Below, one piece after another: positions 34,316-42,666 of a stretch of 64,000 bases of DNA. Source of the DNA: Sphingobacterium oryzagri. Its GTDB lineage: Bacteria; Bacteroidota; Bacteroidia; Sphingobacteriales; Sphingobacteriaceae. The first letter of the stretch is position 1; each line of letters opens with the position of its first letter. The notes below the pieces were generated by a model. The model saw only the letters and a list, made by a program, of their open reading frames with translations, searched no databases and had not been told where the DNA came from. Position numbers and translations under genes: made by a program. The stretch is taken from NCBI RefSeq assembly GCF_028736175.1, contig NZ_CP117880.1:4898001-4962000 (forward strand). Direction: 5' to 3'.

Positions 34316-36121
34316 TTATTGGAATTTTTTAGCGTTGATTTTTCTATCGCCTTCAGACAAATAGATTTTACGTAAACGCATCGACTGTGGTGTTACCTCG
34401 ATATATTCGTCTGCCTGGATATATTCCATACATTCTTCCAATGAAAACTTAATTGCAGGAGCGATACGTGTGTTATCATCAGAACCCGAAGCACGCATGT
34501 TCGTCAATTGTTTCCCTTTAGTGATGTTGATTGTTAAATCATTATCACGGATGTGCTCACCCAAGATTTGACCTTCATAAATATCCACACCTGGATCAAC
34601 GAAGAAACGACCGCGGTCTTGCAATTTATCAATAGAATAGGCTGTTGTCGATCCTGTGTCTAAGGAAATCAATACACCAGCTAAACGGCCAGGGATAGTA
34701 CCTTTCCAAGGCTCGTAACCTTTTAATCGGTGTGCCATTACCGCTTCACCAGCTGTAGCTGTTAACACGTTGTTACGCAAACCAATGATACCACGTGAAG
34801 GGATAGAAAACTCTAAGTGTTGCATTTCACCTTTAGATTCCATGATCAACAATTCACCTTTACGTTGCGTAACCAATTCGATTACTTTCCCCGATACTTC
34901 GCCCGGTACGTCTACTACCAACTCTTCGATAGGCTCGCATTTCACCCCATCAATTTCTTTCACGATTACTTGCGGCTGACCTACTTGTAACTCGTATCCT
35001 TCACGACGCATGGTCTCGATTAATACGGACAAGTGAAGAATACCACGACCGTATACTAACCACGCATCTGGCGATTCTGTAGGAACCACACGCAAGGCTA
35101 AGTTTTTCTCTAATTCTTTTTGTAAACGGTCATATATATGGCGTGATGTTACGAATTTACCTTCTTTACCGAAGAACGGTGAGTTGTTGATGGTAAATAA
35201 CATGTTCATCGTAGGCTCGTCGATGTGCATCACTTCCAGTTGTTCTGGGTTTTCAAAATCAGCAATAGTGTCGCCAATTTCGAAACCGTCGATACCAACC
35301 ACCGCACAAATATCACCTGCATGTACTTCAGATACCTTGATACGACCTAAGCCTTCAAAAACCTGTAACTCTTTTACGCGCGATTTGACAACTTTACCAT
35401 CGCGTTTTACCAAAGATACGGGTTGGTTTTCTTTAATCACGCCACGTGCTACACGACCAATAGCAATACGACCAACGAAAGTAGAATAATCTAAAGACGT
35501 TACTTGCATTTGCAATGTACCTTCTGCTATTTTAGGGGCAGGGATGTGCTCAAGAATTGCATCTAATAAGTCTGTGAAGTCTGTCGTTGGTTTTTTCCAA
35601 TCGGTAGACATCCATCCTTGTTTTGACGAACCATATAATACCGGGAAATCCAACTGCTCTTCTGTAGCGCCAAGGTTGAAGAATAAATCGAATACATTTT
35701 CGTAAACTTCTTCCGGACGACAGTTTTCTTTATCCACTTTGTTAACAACCACGATAGGCTTGATACCCAAGCCCAAAGCTTTACCTGTTACGAAACGTGT
35801 TTGTGGCATTGGTCCTTCAAAAGCATCGACCAATAGCACCACACCATCCGCCATTTTCAATACACGCTCTACTTCACCACCAAAATCGGCGTGACCAGGG
35901 GTATCAATAATATTGATTTTGACATCTTTGTATTTTACCGATACGTTTTTGGAAACGATGGTGATACCACGCTCACGCTCCAAATCGTTATTATCTAAAA
36001 TAAGCTCACCTGCATTCTCGTTTTCACGGAACTGATTGGTGAAATATAAAATTTTATCAACGAGGGTAGTTTTACCGTGGTCAACGTGTGCGATAATCGC
36101 AATATTTCTGATGTTTTGCAT
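34316..36121 (-). CDS. typA: Ribosome-associated GTPase TypA/BipA
   Basis: A 601-residue translational GTPase starting MQNIRNIAIIAHVDHGKTTL, with the P-loop AHVDHGKTT at 11-19, DTPGHADF, and NKVD. The EF-G-like and unique C-terminal domains follow. It acts in 50S assembly and stress adaptation. The frame is open 12 codons further upstream, but those codons overlap the promoter and terminator hairpin and are unlikely to be translated. Confidence 0.96.
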   Translation of the reverse strand: MQNIRNIAIIAHVDHGKTTLVDKILYFTNQFRENENAGELILDNNDLERERGITIVSKNVSVKYKDVKINIIDTPGHADFGGEVERVLKMADGVVLLVDAFEGPMPQTRFVTGKALGLGIKPIVVVNKVDKENCRPEEVYENVFDLFFNLGATEEQLDFPVLYGSSKQGWMSTDWKKPTTDFTDLLDAILEHIPAPKIAEGTLQMQVTSLDYSTFVGRIAIGRVARGVIKENQPVSLVKRDGKVVKSRVKELQVFEGLGRIKVSEVHAGDICAVVGIDGFEIGDTIADFENPEQLEVMHIDEPTMNMLFTINNSPFFGKEGKFVTSRHIYDRLQKELEKNLALRVVPTESPDAWLVYGRGILHLSVLIETMRREGYELQVGQPQVIVKEIDGVKCEPIEELVVDVPGEVSGKVIELVTQRKGELLIMESKGEMQHLEFSIPSRGIIGLRNNVLTATAGEAVMAHRLKGYEPWKGTIPGRLAGVLISLDTGSTTAYSIDKLQDRGRFFVDPGVDIYEGQILGEHIRDNDLTINITKGKQLTNMRASGSDDNTRIAPAIKFSLEECMEYIQADEYIEVTPQSMRLRKIYLSEGDRKINAKKFQ

Positions 36122-36139
36122 TGAGCGATACTGTATTAT

Positions 36140-36177
36140 AAAAAATTCGAGGTGCAAAGATAATTATTTTGCACCTC
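36140..36177 (-). terminator. kbl terminator that contains the typA promoter box
   Basis: GAGGTGCAAA (36149-36158) and TTTGCACCTC (36168-36177) form a perfect 10-bp stem with a 9-base loop, followed on the minus strand by GAATTTTTT. It ends kbl. CAAAGATA (36155-36162) within it reads TATCTTTG and is the best -7 element for typA, with a leader of about 27 bases. Confidence 0.8.
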
Positions 36178-36198
36178 AATTTTTTATTTTTTATATTA

Positions 36199-37389
36199 TT
36201 ATTTTATTACGTTTAATTCTTTACCTACTTTAGTGAAGGCAGCGATGGCCTTATCCAAGTGCTCGGTTTCATGTCCGGCCGAAATCTGCACTCGTATGCG
36301 GGCTTTACCTTGTGGCACAACAGGATAGTAAAACCCGATAACATAAATACCTTCTTCCAACATTTTCGAGGCAAACTCCTGCGCAAGTTTGGCGTCGTAC
36401 AGCATCACCGGCACAATGGGGTGAAAGCCCGGTTTGATATCAAAACCTGCTTCGGTCATTTTCTCCCGGAAATATTTGGTATTTGCTTCCAATTTATCGC
36501 GAAGTGTGGTGGTTTCGCTGAGCATATCTAACACGGCGATTGATGCGCCTGCAATAGCCGGAGCTAAGGTGTTAGAAAATAAGTAAGGCCGTGAGCGTTG
36601 GCGCAGCATGTCAATAATCTCTTTACGACCCGATGTAAATCCGCCTGAAGCACCTCCCAAAGCTTTTCCTAACGTTCCTGTGATAATATCCACGCGATCA
36701 ATCACACCACATAACTCATGTGTGCCCCGACCTGTCTTTCCGATAAAACCTGAGCAGTGTGATTCGTCAATCATCACAAGTGCCTCGTATTTATCGGCCA
36801 AATCGCAGATTTTATCTAGCGGTGCGACCGAGCCATCCATAGAAAATGCGCCATCGGTCACGATTATTTTGTGTCGTGCGCCTGATGCCGCTTTCAACTG
36901 CTCTTCCAAATCGGCCATATCACAGTTTTTATACCGAAAGCGTTGCGCTTTGCACAGACGTACACCATCGATGATGGATGCGTGGTTTAATTCGTCGGAT
37001 ATAATGGCATCTTCAGCGCCTAATAACGGTTCAAAAACACCGCCATTTGCATCGAATGCTGCTGCATACAAAATCGTATCTTCGGTACCTAAAAACGTGG
37101 ATAGTTTTTCTTCCAACTCCTTGTGCACATCTTGCGTACCACAAATAAAGCGAACAGATGACATGCCATAGCCATGACTATCAATCGCTTTTTTAGCGGC
37201 TTCGACAACCTGCGGATGTGAGGAAAGACCTAAATAGTTATTCGCACAGAAGTTGATCACCTCTTGTCCGGTGCTCACTTTAATATCGGCACCCTGTGGC
37301 GTCACAATAATTCGTTCCTGCTTATATAAACCTGCTTCTTTGATTGCTGCAAGTTCTTTTTCCAATGCTGGCTTTAATGTTTTGTACAT
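36199..37389 (-). CDS. kbl: Glycine C-acetyltransferase (2-amino-3-ketobutyrate CoA ligase)
   Basis: A 396-residue PLP enzyme of the alpha-oxoamine synthase family, close in length to E. coli Kbl (398). The PLP lysine is K242 in TGTLGKALGG, and MIDESHCSGF and NHASIIDG are conserved. It splits 2-amino-3-ketobutyrate to glycine and acetyl-CoA in threonine breakdown. No threonine dehydrogenase is next to it. The 51-bp tandem repeats begin 3 bases before its start; the nearest carries TAATTTTG, seven bases before the ATG. Confidence 0.95.
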   Translation of the reverse strand: MYKTLKPALEKELAAIKEAGLYKQERIIVTPQGADIKVSTGQEVINFCANNYLGLSSHPQVVEAAKKAIDSHGYGMSSVRFICGTQDVHKELEEKLSTFLGTEDTILYAAAFDANGGVFEPLLGAEDAIISDELNHASIIDGVRLCKAQRFRYKNCDMADLEEQLKAASGARHKIIVTDGAFSMDGSVAPLDKICDLADKYEALVMIDESHCSGFIGKTGRGTHELCGVIDRVDIITGTLGKALGGASGGFTSGRKEIIDMLRQRSRPYLFSNTLAPAIAGASIAVLDMLSETTTLRDKLEANTKYFREKMTEAGFDIKPGFHPIVPVMLYDAKLAQEFASKMLEEGIYVIGFYYPVVPQGKARIRVQISAGHETEHLDKAIAAFTKVGKELNVIK

Positions 37390-37392
37390 GAT

Positions 37393-37740
37393 AAGTCAAA
37401 ATTAAAAAGTAAAAAGTAAAAACCCTTCTTACTGGGTGTTAACAAGTCAAAATTAAAAAGTAAAAAGTAAAAACCCTTCTTACTGGGTGTTAACAAGTCA
37501 AAATTAAAAAGTAAAAAGTAAAAACCCTCTTACTGGATGTTGATAAGTCAAAATTAAAAAGTAAAAAGTAAAAAACCCTTCTTACTGAATGTTAACAAGT
37601 CAAAATTAAAAAGTAAAAAGTTAAAAAACCTTCTTACTGGATGATGATAAGTCAAAATTAAAAAGTAAAAAGTTAAAAAACCTTCTTACTGGATGATGAT
37701 AAGTCAAAAGTCAAACGAAACCTTCTTACCCAAAAAACTT
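37393..37740. repeat. Tandem array of a 50-52 bp AT-rich unit
   Basis: Six near-identical units begin at 37393, 37444, 37495, 37545, 37597 and 37649 (lengths 51, 51, 50, 52, 52 and 52), and a degenerate seventh begins at 37701. Each starts AAGTCAAAATTAAAAAGTAA and ends in an ACTGG-type block. Units 1 and 2 are identical, as are 5 and 6, as expected for local duplication. Unit length is not a multiple of three, so this is not coding. On the minus strand each unit contains TAATTTTG, a match to the -7 consensus. It is not CRISPR: there are no spacers. Confidence 0.92.
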
Positions 37741-37938
37741 TTCTATCGATAGGTTGACTAAAATCAAAAGTAAAGAATGTCAATACGCTTTTTACTGGAG
37801 CGTTTTTCGTCGTACACTAGTTTACTGACGAAAGTCTACATACTTGAAACTATCTACTGTTTTCTAAGTACATAGCGCGAACCGATTGCGAAGATAAAGC
37901 TATATTTTATAAATATGGTAAGAAATCGATTGCTTAAT
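37741..37938. other. Non-coding region between repeat array and permease
   Basis: About 200 bases, AT-rich, downstream of the minus-strand permease gene (ends at 37939). A small hairpin (ACGCT/AGCGT at 37785-37803, then TTTTT) points right and is too weak for me to call a terminator. No open frame or RNA gene is evident. Confidence 0.4.
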
Positions 37939-39186
37939 TTATTCATAACGTAGTGCTTCTACCGGATCAAGCCGGGAAGCTTTCGATGCGGGGTAATATC
38001 CGGATATTATTCCCACGAGGACGCATACGGAAATACCTAAACCCATCCATTTCCAGGGGATAATAAAATCTGCACCTAAAAATATGGCTAACAGATTGCC
38101 GATAGCAATGCCGAGTAAAATTCCGGCGAAACCGCCGAGCAGACAAATTACGATGGCTTCCATTAAAAATTGTTTACGAATAACGCTGGGTGTCGCCCCT
38201 ATCGCTTTGCGCACGCCAATTTCTCGCGTACGCTCGGTAACGGAAACTAACATGATATTCATCAGACCGATCGAAGCGCCAACCAGCGTGATAAACGCGA
38301 TAATGATGGCGCCCAACGTGACGTAAGTCAAATTCTGCATCAAGATTTGTGCTACCGCATCCGATTTGATAATCTCGAAGTCGTTTGTTTGCTTGGCATT
38401 CAGCCCTCTGATTTTGCGGAATGTCGCGATCGCTTCGCCTTCTGCAGCGCCCATCTTATAAGGATCGGTGGTCATCACAGTAATGATAAAAGATGGATTT
38501 CCACGAGACATCATCGCTCGACCGCGCGACAGTGGCACGAAGCAGGCTTTATCTGCACCAAAGCCTGCGCTGGAGCCTTTACTTTCTAACACGCCGATCA
38601 CGCTGAAGCGCTCGCCTCCTAGCGTAATATATTCGCCTAACGGATTTTTATTATACTTAAACAACTTGCTTTTCACCTCGCTGCCAATGATCACAACGCC
38701 CGCTGCGTTATCAACATCCTGGCTGGTAAGGTTTCGGCCATCAGCTAATTTATATCCTGAAGTTTGCAAGTAATTTTCATCGGCTCCTAACACACCGATA
38801 TTGGGGTTTGTTTTCTCAGTTTGGTATTTAGCCGTTGCGCCCCAGGTTACGTTGGCGCTCAATGAAACCACGGCTCCAAAATCGAAATTGCGTTTAAAAT
38901 ACAAGGCGTCTTTGTAGGTGATTGCGGGAAAAACCTTTGCCTGGCTACCCGAATCTCCAATGCGTACATTTACGCCACGGTTTCGAATGTTAAAGGAGTT
39001 TGATCCCATCGACGAGAACGAGTTGGTCAGCGAGCTTTGAATGGCATCAATCGAAGTAAGCACGCCAATCAACGCCATGATACCGATAGCAATGATCAGT
39101 GCTGTTAAGAATGTACGTAGCCTATTGCTTACAATGGATTGCAGCGCTAACTTGACATTCTCTTGGTAAGACATGTTAACAGACAT
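37939..39186 (-). CDS. MacB-type ABC transporter permease
   Basis: A 415-residue permease with the MacB arrangement: one membrane helix near the N-terminus (about 25-48), a large periplasmic MacB_PCD domain (about 55-270), then three helices (about 285-310, 335-360 and 375-398). The end VEALRYE is typical. No ATPase gene is adjacent; a partner ATPase encoded elsewhere is needed. It could serve mechanotransmission or lipoprotein trafficking, as MacB, LolCDE and FtsX do. Two starts are possible: ATG 39186 and ATG 39174 (MSYQENV). Confidence 0.9.
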   Translation of the reverse strand: MSVNMSYQENVKLALQSIVSNRLRTFLTALIIAIGIMALIGVLTSIDAIQSSLTNSFSSMGSNSFNIRNRGVNVRIGDSGSQAKVFPAITYKDALYFKRNFDFGAVVSLSANVTWGATAKYQTEKTNPNIGVLGADENYLQTSGYKLADGRNLTSQDVDNAAGVVIIGSEVKSKLFKYNKNPLGEYITLGGERFSVIGVLESKGSSAGFGADKACFVPLSRGRAMMSRGNPSFIITVMTTDPYKMGAAEGEAIATFRKIRGLNAKQTNDFEIIKSDAVAQILMQNLTYVTLGAIIIAFITLVGASIGLMNIMLVSVTERTREIGVRKAIGATPSVIRKQFLMEAIVICLLGGFAGILLGIAIGNLLAIFLGADFIIPWKWMGLGISVCVLVGIISGYYPASKASRLDPVEALRYE

Positions 39187-39284
39187 GGCGAGTTGTTTCT
39201 ACCAAAATACGCTTAAAAGTGATTAGTTAAAAGTAAAATAGTAAAAACAAGTCGCCATGCCCCTATGCGAAACCGCGAGAGCTG

Positions 39285-39698
39285 TTAGTCTATACGTTTC
39301 CAGGTCTCGGTGCGCCCAAGTAGCGAAACGCCCATATAGCCTCGTATATCGAGTTTATCTTTTCCTTTGATAGTCATCTTGCAGCTATACGTTTTTCCCA
39401 ATTTGGGGTCATAAATCTGTCCTCCTTCATAGGTATCACCATTTTTGGTAAAGTTTGTCAAGATTTCCAATCCCTGTATTTTTCGACTGCGTAGGTTTTC
39501 ATCCGGATTTTTTTCGTCTTTTTTATTGGCATCTTTTATCCAATAAAGCTTGCCGAAGTATTTACTTCCTTTTTTGTAAATTTCTATTTTACCTTCCCCG
39601 CTAGGATTTTGCCATTTTCCAATAATGGGGTCGTTACCTTGCGCAAAAAGACAAAAGGCCAGCAATACGGCAAAACATGTTAATGCGATCTTTTTCAT
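39285..39698 (-). CDS. DUF2147 secreted protein
   Basis: A 137-residue protein with a signal peptide (1-19, ending CLFAQ) and a DUF2147 domain, recognisable from DPIIGKWQNPSGEGKIEIYKKG and KSYSCKMT. The family forms a beta-barrel and is exported; its role is unknown. It precedes the permease gene by 98 bases on the same strand. Confidence 0.9.
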   Translation of the reverse strand: MKKIALTCFAVLLAFCLFAQGNDPIIGKWQNPSGEGKIEIYKKGSKYFGKLYWIKDANKKDEKNPDENLRSRKIQGLEILTNFTKNGDTYEGGQIYDPKLGKTYSCKMTIKGKDKLDIRGYMGVSLLGRTETWKRID

Positions 39699-39927
39699 AC
39701 TATTTATCTAAAGGGTGAACGGTTGCCGATCATCCTGTACGGATTTCGCGACACTCCAACTAAAACTGTTTATAATCGTGATCTAAATATACGCATTTTT
39801 TCTATGCGTGCATAGCAAGTGTCTTTAAAAAATTTATATTTTTTTGCCCTCATTACGTTTAGATGAAAATAAGCTTGGTGTTATCGCGATTCCTTTGCCA
39901 ATATAGCCTGTAAAAGATTTCGACATG

Positions 39928-39935
39928 TAGTTTTG
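39928..39935 (+). promoter_or_regulatory. Putative -7 element upstream of the holin-like gene
   Basis: TAGTTTTG fits TAnnTTTG, 53 bases before the start at 39989. No TTG stands at the right distance. Confidence 0.35.
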
Positions 39936-39988
39936 GCATTTTTTTTGAATTCCTCTGACTGTTGCAAACTTGATAAATTCAAACAATT

Positions 39989-40336
39989 ATGAGATTTATA
40001 ATCAGTCTACTTATTACAGGAGTCGTTATTGCGGTAGCCGCGTTTATCGTTCCCGGTGCACACGTAGCCGGATTTGGATGGGCAATCGTTACGGGGTTAG
40101 TGATCGGCCTGGTCAACGCTATCGTGGGAGGCATCTTGCGTTTATTCACTTTTCCATTGAATTGGTTGACTTTCGGTCTCGTATCTTTTATCATTACCGT
40201 GCTGATGATAATGTTGACCGACAACTTAATGGGCAGCAAATTTGATGTCGACGGATTTTGGACTGCCGCCTTATTTGCCATTGTCGTTGCCCTAATCGAG
40301 ATGATTTTGGGACGGATGGTTAGGGACGAAAAATAA
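39989..40336 (+). CDS. Phage-holin-family (YvlD-like) membrane protein
   Basis: A 115-residue protein with four hydrophobic segments (about 3-22, 28-50, 57-78 and 92-112), matching the mycobacterial 4TMS phage holin (YvlD) family that is common in chromosomes. Despite the name it is not evidence of a prophage: no phage gene lies nearby. YvlD-like proteins are associated with envelope stress in Bacilli; here the function is unknown. It is convergent with the secreted papain-like protein gene. Confidence 0.85.
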   Translation: MRFIISLLITGVVIAVAAFIVPGAHVAGFGWAIVTGLVIGLVNAIVGGILRLFTFPLNWLTFGLVSFIITVLMIMLTDNLMGSKFDVDGFWTAALFAIVVALIEMILGRMVRDEK

Positions 40337-40408
40337 AGAAAGCAATTATTTTTTAGCTTGGGGAGACTCAATGTGTAAAAACAGTTGTTGAAATACGTTT
40401 TACTCCTA

Positions 40409-40519
40409 AATTTAGCACCCTGACTTAAAAGATTCAGGCAGCTAAATTGGCTTATAGATACTTTGCTTGTAAGGAAAAGCGAAAATCCTGATAACGTATC
40501 GCGGTACGTTATCAGGATT
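40409..40519. terminator. Two tandem hairpins between convergent genes
   Basis: First hairpin: AATTTAGC and GCTAAATT (40409-40416, 40441-40448) with an inner CCTGA/TCAGG stem. Second: 15-bp perfect stem, 40484-40498 with 40505-40519, six-base loop TCGCGG. The second is followed on the minus strand by TTTTCGCTTTT and probably ends the papain-like gene. Stems are unusually long. Confidence 0.65.
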
Positions 40520-40559
40520 CAAGAAAATTCCATTTAGAAATGCAATCCTCAATTTTCGT

Positions 40560-41795
40560 CTATTCCCAAGAAAAGATAGGAGATGGTGTCTTATACCAAT
40601 CAGAAATATACGAATTAGTACTTATTTGTTTCATTCTCACATTTACATTTGTATACCAATCAGTTTCGTAGGAATACAGCACAACGCTAGATGTTTGAGA
40701 GTTTGAAAGATCAAAAGCATATGGACTATATGGAAATGTCGGTTCTGCACTCAACTGCCATTCAAATGCAATGTCGTTCAACGGTATAGAAGCGGAATGG
40801 ATAAACTGTGCAGTGATTGTATACCCATTTTGTTGCGCGTTCCAGGACATATTAAGACTTTTCACAACATTGCCAGAGGGAGTTTTTACACCTACTTTAA
40901 AAGAAGCTGTTTTAATACGCCCCTCCTGCGAGGTCCACACGCGAACATAATATACTTGTCCGACATTAAGCGTATTTGACACAATGACATTTTCATGCGC
41001 CATACATTCAATCAAGTTTAAATTGCTGTCATATAATGCCAGGCTTAACGAAGTTGCCCCATAAGCATCGTATTTTATATCAGAAACATTAACCGAATGG
41101 ACATTATTTGACGCCGTAAACTTATACCACACGTCATCATCTATGCCGCTTCCACAAGAAGGTACACTTTCTACAGACATAGTCGCCAATGCTGTAGTAC
41201 CAGAGACGAGTGAAGTAGCGTTTGGTGTTAACGTTGTGGCTTGAGCATAATCGTCATTTATCGGCCAGCCAGCCTTTTTGTAATACTTTAGATTCGTCGA
41301 TCCATAAGGGGAATCTCCCTGCTGATGTCTCATTAATGGATATTCATTCCACTTCGAAATGTACAAGCCATTCGTTTTGGTTGTCACCGCTGAGTGGTCG
41401 CCTGATGCCCATGATACTTTTCCCGGATAAACGGGTTGCGGAACCTCTACATAGCTTCCATCCGACCAATAAACATGTTCGTCAATATTACCTGCCGAAT
41501 AGCCAATCCAACGCGGATGGCTTAAGGGAACTTGAAATTCACTCATATACCAGGCGTAACCATGACAGTTGAAGGTTCTCGAACTGCTGTATCCAGCATA
41601 AGTATCGATCTGTTGCGCATTAGGATAAGCATTTGCGAAATGACTGTCAAAATATACTCGGGTAGCAGCAGTAGATTCTGTTGTAACGTAAGCCACGACA
41701 TTACTTCCGTTTGGTGTTTGTACGTCAGCTCTATAATCAGCAAAAACATATACTGAAAGCAATAAAAAAAGGCTAACAAATAATTTCGTTTTCAT
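40560..41795 (-). CDS. Secreted papain-like protein with PPC domain
   Basis: A 411-residue exported protein (signal peptide 1-19). The N-terminal part looks papain-like: Cys77 in FNCHGYAW, His134 in SGDHSAVTTK, then YISKWNEY (Asn150), an order resembling CHAP/NlpC-type cysteine amidases or peptidases. A beta-rich region (about 165-310) resembles a bacterial pre-peptidase C-terminal (PPC) domain (DDDVWYKFTA, YYVRVWT), followed by an immunoglobulin-like end. The substrate may be peptide or peptidoglycan; this is inference. It starts 12 bases after the lipoprotein gene at 41808. Confidence 0.7.
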   Translation of the reverse strand: MKTKLFVSLFLLLSVYVFADYRADVQTPNGSNVVAYVTTESTAATRVYFDSHFANAYPNAQQIDTYAGYSSSRTFNCHGYAWYMSEFQVPLSHPRWIGYSAGNIDEHVYWSDGSYVEVPQPVYPGKVSWASGDHSAVTTKTNGLYISKWNEYPLMRHQQGDSPYGSTNLKYYKKAGWPINDDYAQATTLTPNATSLVSGTTALATMSVESVPSCGSGIDDDVWYKFTASNNVHSVNVSDIKYDAYGATSLSLALYDSNLNLIECMAHENVIVSNTLNVGQVYYVRVWTSQEGRIKTASFKVGVKTPSGNVVKSLNMSWNAQQNGYTITAQFIHSASIPLNDIAFEWQLSAEPTFPYSPYAFDLSNSQTSSVVLYSYETDWYTNVNVRMKQISTNSYISDWYKTPSPIFSWE

Positions 41796-41807
41796 AATTT
41801 CTTAGTT

Positions 41808-42578
41808 TTAGTACTTGTTTTGGATCATTTGTTTAGACTGCGTGTCAATCCGGTCAATAACCTGACTATCAAATTCAAAAAACTTGATTTCATCGTCAAC
41901 AACGGTATTGTTCTTCCATGCGACAACTTTTGCCCTTGAAAATAAATTTGTCTTTAGTCCAATACCTTTGAAGTACGCTGCATTTGCTTTTTTCGCTTCA
42001 TACCCGTCGAGCAAAACCGCCATAAAATTTTCGGTATCACGCGATGCTGCACGACCGTTAAGTAACTCCCGTCGAGATCCTAGAAGTTCGACGTTAGAAA
42101 TCCGCACAATATACTCTCCTTTAGCGTAATCACTGTAGTTTCCGGAAAGTGCGTTTACATTATTGATTTGCTTTTTATATTCTTCGATAAATTTATTTAT
42201 CGCATCCTGACGTTGCGCAAGCTCTCTGATCCCGTTAAAATCGCTAAATAATTTATCGATTCCTTCCTCCATATTATTGAACGCATACATATCATTCAAT
42301 AGTGGATAGGCCAAACAGACCGCTAGCAAATCTTCTGTGGTTAATTGTTTAAGTATGCCTTCTGGAATCTGGCAAACTTTTGTTTTTTCTGCGTTGCTGG
42401 ATAGCTTTTTCCAAGCTTCCGTTCCGGGTTTAATTGGGTAATCATAAGCCAAAGCCTTCTTTTCGAGGAGATCGGTACGTAACGTTTCCGTTAGCGCCCC
42501 CTCTTGTTTGACATCTTTTTGGCAACTAGCTGTAATCATCAAGACTCCAGCTAACATAGTTAGCATCATTTTTTTCAT
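41808..42578 (-). CDS. Lipoprotein of unknown function, paired with the papain-like protein
   Basis: A 256-residue lipoprotein (lipobox ITASC, Cys19) with a mostly helical mature part that I do not recognise. It has no catalytic motif. It is cotranscribed with the secreted cysteine-enzyme candidate, ending 12 bases before its start, so it may act as anchor, inhibitor or partner. There is no homology basis for any of these roles. Confidence 0.72.
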   Translation of the reverse strand: MKKMMLTMLAGVLMITASCQKDVKQEGALTETLRTDLLEKKALAYDYPIKPGTEAWKKLSSNAEKTKVCQIPEGILKQLTTEDLLAVCLAYPLLNDMYAFNNMEEGIDKLFSDFNGIRELAQRQDAINKFIEEYKKQINNVNALSGNYSDYAKGEYIVRISNVELLGSRRELLNGRAASRDTENFMAVLLDGYEAKKANAAYFKGIGLKTNLFSRAKVVAWKNNTVVDDEIKFFEFDSQVIDRIDTQSKQMIQNKY

Positions 42579-42609
42579 AAGCGTATTAATGTTTAATTGG
42601 AAATAGTAA

Positions 42610-42649
42610 ATTGTAACCAGGCTCGAATGGCTTCTTGCCTGATTACAAT
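42610..42649 (-). terminator. Terminator after the DUF4374 gene
   Basis: ATTGTAA and TTACAAT, then CAGGC and GCCTG, form a stem with one mismatch and a 14-base loop. On the minus strand it follows the DUF4374 stop, with only a weak T-tract. Confidence 0.5.
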
Positions 42650-42666
42650 TAAAAAATTTTTATAGG

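Noticed and set aside
37393..37740. CRISPR array
   Set aside because: Repeat units are contiguous with no variable spacers of regular length, and no cas gene is present in the window.
39989..40336. Prophage or lysis module
   Set aside because: The holin-family protein is a chromosomal YvlD-like family member and no other phage gene lies near it.
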